A stretch of 64,000 bases of DNA. It comes from Vulgatibacter incomptus. Its GTDB lineage: Bacteria > Myxococcota > Myxococcia > Myxococcales > Vulgatibacteraceae. The translations under genes and the position numbers were made by a program. The notes beneath the pieces were generated by a model, which saw only the letters and a program-made list of their open reading frames with translations, was not told where the DNA came from and did not search any database. Positions 59,069 to 64,000 of this stretch are shown in pieces. Location of the stretch: positions 111,001-175,000 of the forward strand of contig NZ_CP012332.1 of assembly GCF_001263175.1 (NCBI RefSeq), read 5' to 3'. How positions within the stretch are numbered: position 1 is the stretch's first letter; the number at the start of each line of letters is the position of its first letter.

Positions 59069-59461
59069 TCAGCTCACCCGGCGAAGGGGACCGGGGACCT
59101 CGGTCGCGTCCGGATCCTTGATCCGGTTCTCGTCGTCGACGAGGACCACCTTCGGCTTGAACGTGGTCAGCTCGGCGTCGTCGAGATCCGCGAAGGTCGC
59201 GAGGATCACCCGATCGCCGGGGTGGTTCAGGTGTGCCGCGGCGCCGTTCACGCAGACGATCCGCGATCCCCTGGGCCCCTTGAGGGCGTAGGTGACGAGC
59301 CGGCTGCCGTTCGTCACGTTCCAGATGTGGACCGCCTCGAACTCCCGGATGTCGGCGGCATCGAGGAGATCCTCGTCCACCGTCACCGAGCCCTCGTAGT
59401 CCACGTCGGCCTGGGTCACCTTGACCCGATGGAGCTTCGACTTGAAGACCTGACGGCGCAT
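59069..59461 (-). CDS. panD: aspartate 1-decarboxylase precursor
   Basis: A 130-residue pyruvoyl enzyme that makes beta-alanine for pantothenate and CoA. Self-cleavage occurs at G24-S25 in [14 protein letters not shown], giving the pyruvoyl group from S25. The expected start [20 protein letters not shown] and the conserved Y22, K9, RLVTYALKG and NGAAAHL are present. The frame is complete. It is divergent from no gene; pcp lies 115 bases upstream on the same strand. Confidence 0.97.
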   Translation of the reverse strand: MRRQVFKSKLHRVKVTQADVDYEGSVTVDEDLLDAADIREFEAVHIWNVTNGSRLVTYALKGPRGSRIVCVNGAAAHLNHPGDRVILATFADLDDAELTTFKPKVVLVDDENRIKDPDATEVPGPLRRVS

Positions 59462-59576
59462 CGCCTCTCCAATCCCCTCGGGTCACCGCCGTTGGATTCC
59501 GGTCGGCGCCGTCGGTTCTGAGGGAGCGTGGGACTCCACGCTTCATCGAGCGTATAGCAATGAGCAGAGCGCGGTT

Positions 59577-60293
59577 TCAAGACTTGCGGCCGCCGGCAGG
59601 CGAGGCGCGCAGGTTCCCCGTCGCTGCCCGGCGTGCACCGCTCGCGCTCCTCGAGGTCTGGTCTACCAGGTGGCGGAGCAGCGAGAGAACGCCTCGGGTC
59701 GCGTCGCGAAGCGCGAGGGATCGGCCCTTCGTCGGGATGTGGATGAAGATCGCCGGCGGAGCCTCGCCCTGCCGCCGATGGAGCCGGTGGAGCGCGAGGT
59801 AGTAGGCGGCGTTGCAGGCGAAGGTCCCGGCGTCGTTCGAGAGGCTCGCGGCCGTGCCCGAGCGGCGGACCGCGACCAGCGCCGACTTGGGCCGGACGGT
59901 GGAGAAGTAGGCGGCCGGGCCCTCCTCGACGATCGCGCGGTCGATCGGCTGCATGCCGTCGTTGTCGGCGATCCGGGCGTGTATGCGATTCACCGCGACG
60001 CGCTCCAGCCGGAGCTGTTCGGCCTCGCGGGACTCGCCCAGGAGGAGGACGACGTCCGGCTTGCAGGCGAGGGCACGTGCGAGGGCAGGCCCCAGCCGGG
60101 AGAACGAGACGGGCAGGGTGCGCGCCACCACCCTGGCGCCCTTGGCGCCGCCGCGAACGCCCTTGGGGAGCCCGGCCGCGCGCACGATGTGCTCCAGCAC
60201 GAGCTGCGATCGGTTGATCGAGCGCCCCCCGAACGGCTCGAAGGCGGTCACGAGGACGGTCGGCTGCCCAGGAGATCGAGCCGCTCGCTTCAC
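59577..60293 (-). CDS. pcp: pyroglutamyl-peptidase I
   Basis: A 238-residue C15 cysteine peptidase that removes N-terminal pyroglutamate. VTAFEPFGGRSINRSQ is the family start. The catalytic triad is E97 (LERVAVN), C160 (GTFACNAAYY) and H185 (FIHIP). The start is GTG 60293; the frame is open far upstream but without family sequence. The C-terminus has an extra ~25 basic residues. It may be in one transcript with panD. Confidence 0.9.
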   Translation of the reverse strand: MKRAARSPGQPTVLVTAFEPFGGRSINRSQLVLEHIVRAAGLPKGVRGGAKGARVVARTLPVSFSRLGPALARALACKPDVVLLLGESREAEQLRLERVAVNRIHARIADNDGMQPIDRAIVEEGPAAYFSTVRPKSALVAVRRSGTAASLSNDAGTFACNAAYYLALHRLHRRQGEAPPAIFIHIPTKGRSLALRDATRGVLSLLRHLVDQTSRSASGARRAATGNLRASPAGGRKS

Positions 60294-60431
60294 CCCCCTA
60301 CGATTGCGCCCGGCGCCCCCTGCGTCAACGCCCCGGCGCCCCGAACCGCGCGGCGACCGGCCGATTCGGCATTTCTCCCGCCTTCCGGCTAGACTCCGCC
60401 GACTCGGGGCCACCCGAGGGAAAGTGAGCGC

Positions 60432-61079
60432 GTGGTGAAGTCGGGAACGCGATGGGGAGCGGCGGCGGCAGCGGCGATCGCCGCGACCTTCATCCAGTGT
60501 GGCAGCGAGAAGGGGTCGCCCGAAACGGGCCGCTGCGAGGGCGCGGTCCCGGATCGGGTGGTCTATCCCGACGAGCGGCGCGCATCGGACGAGGCCCTCG
60601 AGCGGGTGTGGGTGGACCGCTGTGACGCGAGCACGGATCCGGCGCAGGCCTACGTCCTCATCTCTCCCGCAGACGCCGCCACCGTGCCGGCGGACCAGCC
60701 GGTGGAGCTCCGGTGGGGCCGCGCGCTCGCCTCCGCCGCGCCGGCCGGGATCGGCCGTCCCGCGAGGCTCGATGCGCCGGCGTTCGGCTGGCCCTCGATC
60801 TCCTTCGGGATCCCGAAGGCTGCCGCCCACATCCCGCCCATCACCGGCTGGGTCTACCTGGTCGAGCTGCGCCCTGCGGCTGGGGGCGATCCCCTCTACG
60901 TCTTCACCGCAGACGAGAGCTGGCTGCCGGACGAGGCGGAGTGGGCCGAGCTGCGCGCGATGGGATCCATCGACGTGACCATCTGGACCGCCTACCTCGA
61001 CAAGAACGTCATCTACGACGCGAAGGACGGACCCTTCGTCAGCCCGAGCCCGTCGCGCTTCACGATCGGAGATCGGTAA
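60432..61079 (+). CDS. lipoprotein, first gene of the cytochrome operon
   Basis: A 215-residue predicted lipoprotein from GTG 60432. The Ala-rich signal ends in ATFIQC; the lipid site is not classical and could be wrong. The mature part is acidic with beta and Trp-rich segments (VELRWGRAL, DVTIWTAYLDKNVIYDAKDG). No family is recognised. Its TAA stop directly abuts the next GTG, so it is translated with the genes that follow. The 138-base gap to the divergent pcp gene should hold the promoters. Confidence 0.75.
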   Translation: MVKSGTRWGAAAAAAIAATFIQCGSEKGSPETGRCEGAVPDRVVYPDERRASDEALERVWVDRCDASTDPAQAYVLISPADAATVPADQPVELRWGRALASAAPAGIGRPARLDAPAFGWPSISFGIPKAAAHIPPITGWVYLVELRPAAGGDPLYVFTADESWLPDEAEWAELRAMGSIDVTIWTAYLDKNVIYDAKDGPFVSPSPSRFTIGDR

Positions 61080-62327
61080 GTGACCGGAGTGGATGTCTCC
61101 CGCGCCCGGTCTATCGTCGTGGCCGTCGTGCTTGCGGCTGCAGGGTGCGGCCTTCCGGGGGATCCGGGCCTCGCTTTCGGGGTCGACTCGCCGTGGCCCC
61201 AGCCCTCCCTGCTTCCGCCGGTCACCGGGCCCAGGCTGGCAGTGACCAACTCCGGCGACGACACGCTCTCCTTCATCGATCCGGAGAGCTTCGAGGAGAT
61301 CGCGCGAATCCCCATCGGCCGAAATCCCGCCGAGCTCGAGGGGCCGCATCACCTCGCCGCGTCTCCCGACGGCCGCACCCTCTTCGTCGGGATCTCGAAC
61401 ACCGTGCCCGTGAACGCCTCCGGCCCCCACGGCAACCACGGCACGGGGACCGCCGACGGCTACCTGGTCTCGGTAGACGCGCTGACCGGACGCCAGCTCG
61501 ATTGGGTTCGCGTCCACCGCAGCCCCGGCGACATCCGCCTCGAACCGGGCGGGCGGCGGATCTGGCAGAGCCACTACGACCTCGTGACCATCGCGGAGGT
61601 GCTGAAGCAGGGGCAGGGCAATCTCTCCTACGACCAGTTCCTCGCGAAGATGGACTCGCCGCTGGTGATCACCGACGCCCGGACGATGGAGCGCGTAGCG
61701 GAGCTCCGGATCTGCCCGGCAGGCCACGGGATCTCCTTCGACGGCGCCCGCCGGCGCGCCGTCGTGACCTGCGGCTTCTCGGATCAGGTCGCCCTCGTCG
61801 ATCTCGACTCCTTCGACGTCCGGAGGATCTTCGTCGCCCCCGATCCGGGCGAGCCGCCGGTGCCTCGCTACGAGCCCTACGCCGTCGCCGTGGATCCCAC
61901 CGGCCGGATCTGGGTGAGCGCGACGGGGCGCGGCCGTCTCGGGCTCCGCGTCCTCGATCCGGAGAGCGGCAAGGAGATCCCGGATCTGCGGATCCCCACC
62001 GACGGCATCCCGCTCTTCGGCTCCTTCCTCGCCGATGGCTCGAGGTACTACGTGGTGACGCAGAAGCCCGATCGCCTCCTCGCGATCGATCCCGAGCTGG
62101 GGAGCGTCGACTCCGAGATCGACCTCGCTCCAATGGGTTGCCTGAACGCCCACGCCGCCGTCCTCTCTCCGGACGAAGCGTCGATCTGGATCGTCTGCGA
62201 GGGCGACCACCTCGTCCAGCCCGGGTCCATCGAGCGCCTCGATCGGGCGACACTCGAACCCACGGGCCACGTCGCCGTCGGCCTCTATCCCGACGACGTG
62301 ATCTACGTCCCGCATGGTGAGCCGTGA
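61080..62327 (+). CDS. beta-propeller lipoprotein (YncE/YVTN-like)
   Basis: A 415-residue lipoprotein (lipobox LAAAGC). It has repeats of the YVTN beta-propeller type: RLAVTNSGDDTLSFIDPESF, HHLAASPDGRTLFVGI, YAVAVDPTGRIWVSATGRG, AAVLSPDEASIWIVCEGDHL. Such propellers bind redox enzymes or ligands in the periplasm. GTG at 61080 follows the preceding stop with no gap, and its stop overlaps the next GTG (GTGA). Cys residues LRICPAGHGIS and VVTCGFSD may pair. Confidence 0.85.
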   Translation: MTGVDVSRARSIVVAVVLAAAGCGLPGDPGLAFGVDSPWPQPSLLPPVTGPRLAVTNSGDDTLSFIDPESFEEIARIPIGRNPAELEGPHHLAASPDGRTLFVGISNTVPVNASGPHGNHGTGTADGYLVSVDALTGRQLDWVRVHRSPGDIRLEPGGRRIWQSHYDLVTIAEVLKQGQGNLSYDQFLAKMDSPLVITDARTMERVAELRICPAGHGISFDGARRRAVVTCGFSDQVALVDLDSFDVRRIFVAPDPGEPPVPRYEPYAVAVDPTGRIWVSATGRGRLGLRVLDPESGKEIPDLRIPTDGIPLFGSFLADGSRYYVVTQKPDRLLAIDPELGSVDSEIDLAPMGCLNAHAAVLSPDEASIWIVCEGDHLVQPGSIERLDRATLEPTGHVAVGLYPDDVIYVPHGEP

Positions 62328-63058
62328 GAGTGCTTTCTTCTCCTGGTGTTCGGTCGATGGCCGGGGCGCTGGCGGCGCTCGCGGGCCTCTCGGCGTGCGG
62401 CGGCGCGGACGAGGCCACCGCCGCAGCGGTGCGCGGCGCGGAGGTCGTCGCCGACCCCAGGTTCTCCTCCGCCTCGACGAACCAGGTCGCCTGCACCGAC
62501 TGCCACGCGATCTCCGCGGACGACGAGCGGATCCTTCCGGGCTACAGCCTCGTCGGCGCCGCCCGGCGCCCGTCCTACTGGGGCGGATACGAGCCGGATC
62601 TGAAGGGCGCCGTCGACGCCTGCCTGCTCTACTTCATGAAGGGCAAGGCGCTGAAGCCGGACGAGTCCGACGCGCGCGCGCTCTTCGAGTACCTGGTCGC
62701 GCTCGGCTCCGAAGGGGACGGCGATGCCCTGCCGCTCACGATCGTCGCGAAGGTCGGCGAGGGGCCGCCTCGCGGCGATCCCGCTCGCGGCGCCGAGGTC
62801 CACCGCCTCGCGTGCGCGAGGTGCCACGGCGCCGCGCATACGGGCGAGGGGCGGCTCCTGAGAGCGGCGCCCGTGCTCCCGGATCAGGCCGTCGAGGAAG
62901 CCGTTGTTCTGTTCCCGGGCGTCCCCGCCGCGAGCGTCTTCGCGGAGAAGGTGCGCCACGGACCGTTCTTCCTGGTCGGCGGGAGCATGCCCCTCTTTTC
63001 CCTCGAGGCCCTCTCGGACGAGGACCTCGGGGCGCTGCTCGCCTTCTACGGACTGTGA
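62324..63058 (+). CDS. dihaem c-type cytochrome lipoprotein
   Basis: A 244-residue protein starting at GTG 62324 and overlapping the previous stop. The signal with ALAGLSAC is a lipobox. Two haem motifs are present: C57-T-D-C60-H61 and CARCH near residue 165. Possible Met ligands lie in GGSMPLFSLEALS. It is a periplasmic electron carrier or an accessory subunit. Its stop overlaps the next GTG (GTGA). Confidence 0.9.
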   Translation: MRVLSSPGVRSMAGALAALAGLSACGGADEATAAAVRGAEVVADPRFSSASTNQVACTDCHAISADDERILPGYSLVGAARRPSYWGGYEPDLKGAVDACLLYFMKGKALKPDESDARALFEYLVALGSEGDGDALPLTIVAKVGEGPPRGDPARGAEVHRLACARCHGAAHTGEGRLLRAAPVLPDQAVEEAVVLFPGVPAASVFAEKVRHGPFFLVGGSMPLFSLEALSDEDLGALLAFYGL

Positions 63059-64000
63059 AAAACTTCCTCCTCCTCGCAGCAATCCTCCTGCCCGCCCAGG
63101 CCCTCGCGCACCTGAATGGCGTGCCAACCGTCGCGTGGCCGTCCGATCCGGACGGAGTCGGCGTCGTGGCCGATCGGTCCTATCCCTTCCGGTGGACCGA
63201 CTTCGACGATCTCGCCGTGGGTGAGACGACCATCGACTTCTTCTGCACCCGCAGCATGCCGCCCACCTACCGGATGGGGACGCAGCCGCTGGTCTCGCCC
63301 GACGACACCACGGTGATCGTGGTCGGGATCCCGGAGCGCGATCCGGCCAACGTCTGGGAGTGGGACACCACGGACCTCCCAGCAGGGACCTGGTTCCTCT
63401 GGTCCCTCGCGCACGACGCTCCCTTCGAGATGGCAGCCTTCGCGCGTGGCGCCTTGACCGTTGCGCATCCCGGCGATCCGGTCTGGCCCGCCGTGATCGT
63501 CACGAGCCCGGACGAGTCGTCGGTGGTCGCCGACCGTAGCTTCGAGATCCGCTACGAGGCCTTTGACCCGGACGGATCGGCGACGGTCCGCATCGAGGCC
63601 ACCCGGTCGCTCGATGGAAGCGAGCTCATCCTCGTCGCCGACGACCTGCCCGCCGCCGGCGAGAGCCTGCAGTGGGACACCTCGGCGCTGCCCTCCGGCG
63701 ACTGGATGGTGAAGGCCACGATCGAGGACGCGCGCGGCCTCGTCACCCACGCGTTCGGACGATCGTTCGTCCGAATCGACCACGGCGGCGGCCCAGGCAC
63801 GGGAGGAACCCCGGGGACTGGTGGCAGCGGCGGCACGGGAGGTATCGGAGGCACGGGAGGGGCTGGGGGCGCGGGTGGGGAAGGCTCCGCCGGCACCGGC
63901 CCGGGGGAGGAGGAGCCGGGAGGCGAGCGGTCGGGCGGGGAGCGTGACGGATGCGGCTGCGACGTAGCCTCGTCCCTCGGAGGCCTCCCCTGGATGGGGC
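63055..64000 (+). CDS. exported MYXO-CTERM-type protein, 3' end outside window
   Basis: The frame starts at GTG 63055, four bases into the cytochrome gene end, and is open to the end of the window (315 codons). The signal peptide MKNFLLLAAILLPAQALA would be cut before HLNGVPTVA, leaving His at the N-terminus. The mature part has two beta-sandwich-like segments (PDGVGVVADRSYPFRW...PANVWEWDTTDLPAGTW and PDESSVVADRSFEIRY...ESLQWDTSALPSGDW) that repeat each other. A Gly/Thr-rich linker and an acidic stretch lead to DGCGC, the Cys motif typical of MYXO-CTERM sorting tails, with the membrane helix expected beyond the window. Confidence 0.85.
   Translation, partial: MKNFLLLAAILLPAQALAHLNGVPTVAWPSDPDGVGVVADRSYPFRWTDFDDLAVGETTIDFFCTRSMPPTYRMGTQPLVSPDDTTVIVVGIPERDPANVWEWDTTDLPAGTWFLWSLAHDAPFEMAAFARGALTVAHPGDPVWPAVIVTSPDESSVVADRSFEIRYEAFDPDGSATVRIEATRSLDGSELILVADDLPAAGESLQWDTSALPSGDWMVKATIEDARGLVTHAFGRSFVRIDHGGGPGTGGTPGTGGSGGTGGIGGTGGAGGAGGEGSAGTGPGEEEPGGERSGGERDGCGCDVASSLGGLPWMG

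Noticed and set aside
57162..59546. Minus-strand open frame of about 790 codons opposite the Cys-rich lipoprotein
   Set aside because: Its composition is Ala/Arg/Val-rich without domain motifs, and it also runs over panD; the plus-strand lipoprotein has a signal, lipobox and ordered Cys repeats.
59577..62315. A very long minus-strand open frame opposite the cytochrome operon
   Set aside because: Only its last 239 codons encode a recognisable protein (pcp). The rest is out-of-frame complement of the beta-propeller and lipoprotein genes, which have motifs and coupled starts.
63790..63900. Tandem GGNACGGGAGG-type DNA repeat as a possible array
   Set aside because: It lies in frame inside the MYXO-CTERM-type gene and encodes a Gly/Thr-rich linker, so it is low-complexity coding sequence.

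Overview
The window is about 64 kb of GC-rich (well over 65% by eye) chromosomal DNA from a diderm bacterium, almost certainly a myxobacterium (Myxococcota). The evidence is the glycine-rich exported protein ending in a GCGC tail typical of MYXO-CTERM sorting (63.1 kb to the window end), the many lipoproteins, the Cys-rich lipoprotein, the tmRNA tag ANDNVELAVAA and the overall codon use. No phage, insertion sequence, CRISPR array or rRNA operon was seen. Almost all the DNA is coding, and intergenic spaces are short.

Layout. 0-3.2 kb: the end of a large membrane-anchored TPR protein and a small unknown gene. 3.3-9.7 kb: an information-processing block with serS, four serine tRNAs covering all serine codons, tRNA-Arg(ACG), tadA, the SRP RNA, dnaX, ebfC, recR and sixA. 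The order serS/tRNA-Ser/tadA/SRP RNA/dnaX/ebfC/recR resembles that of Bacillus. 9.7-14.5 kb: treZ and a 2-oxoacid:ferredoxin oxidoreductase pair, all on the minus strand. 14.6-18.6 kb: a small membrane protein, tmRNA, two tandemly duplicated lipoproteins with ZU5-like motifs and a GFA-fold protein. 19.3-28.5 kb: recC-recB-recD. 28.7-32 kb: an M16 peptidase pair (one active, one inactive) and a lipoprotein of the metallo-beta-lactamase fold.

33-45 kb: a DedA protein fused to a degenerate PAP2 domain, a beta-barrel protein, OmpA and ChaN-type lipoproteins, a two-domain FKBP isomerase, an M32 carboxypeptidase, a large unknown lipoprotein, pruA and a family 2 glycosyltransferase. 45-53 kb: an LTA-synthase-like phosphotransferase, glgP, an aldehyde dehydrogenase, a hybrid kinase with a damaged ATP site and a DUF2270 protein. 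53-60 kb: a GMC oxidoreductase with its small subunit, sspB, a DUF971 protein, a VTT membrane protein, a Cys-rich lipoprotein, panD and pcp. 60.4-64 kb: four coupled GTG-start genes (lipoprotein, beta-propeller lipoprotein, dihaem cytochrome c, MYXO-CTERM-type protein), probably one envelope module.

Most distinctive signals: (1) tadA is wedged 6 bases behind its own substrate tRNA-Arg(ACG) and 4 bases ahead of a serine tRNA; (2) the full serine tRNA set follows serS; (3) a modular extragenic repeat of about 130 bp with two hairpins, absent from any gene, is present at four places and at three of them directly follows a stop codon; (4) the coupled cytochrome/beta-propeller/MYXO-CTERM operon, whose last product would carry an N-terminal histidine after signal cleavage; (5) two proteins, DedA-PAP2 and the hybrid kinase, that keep a fold but have lost catalytic residues. 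All calls come from reading the sequence; no database search was run.
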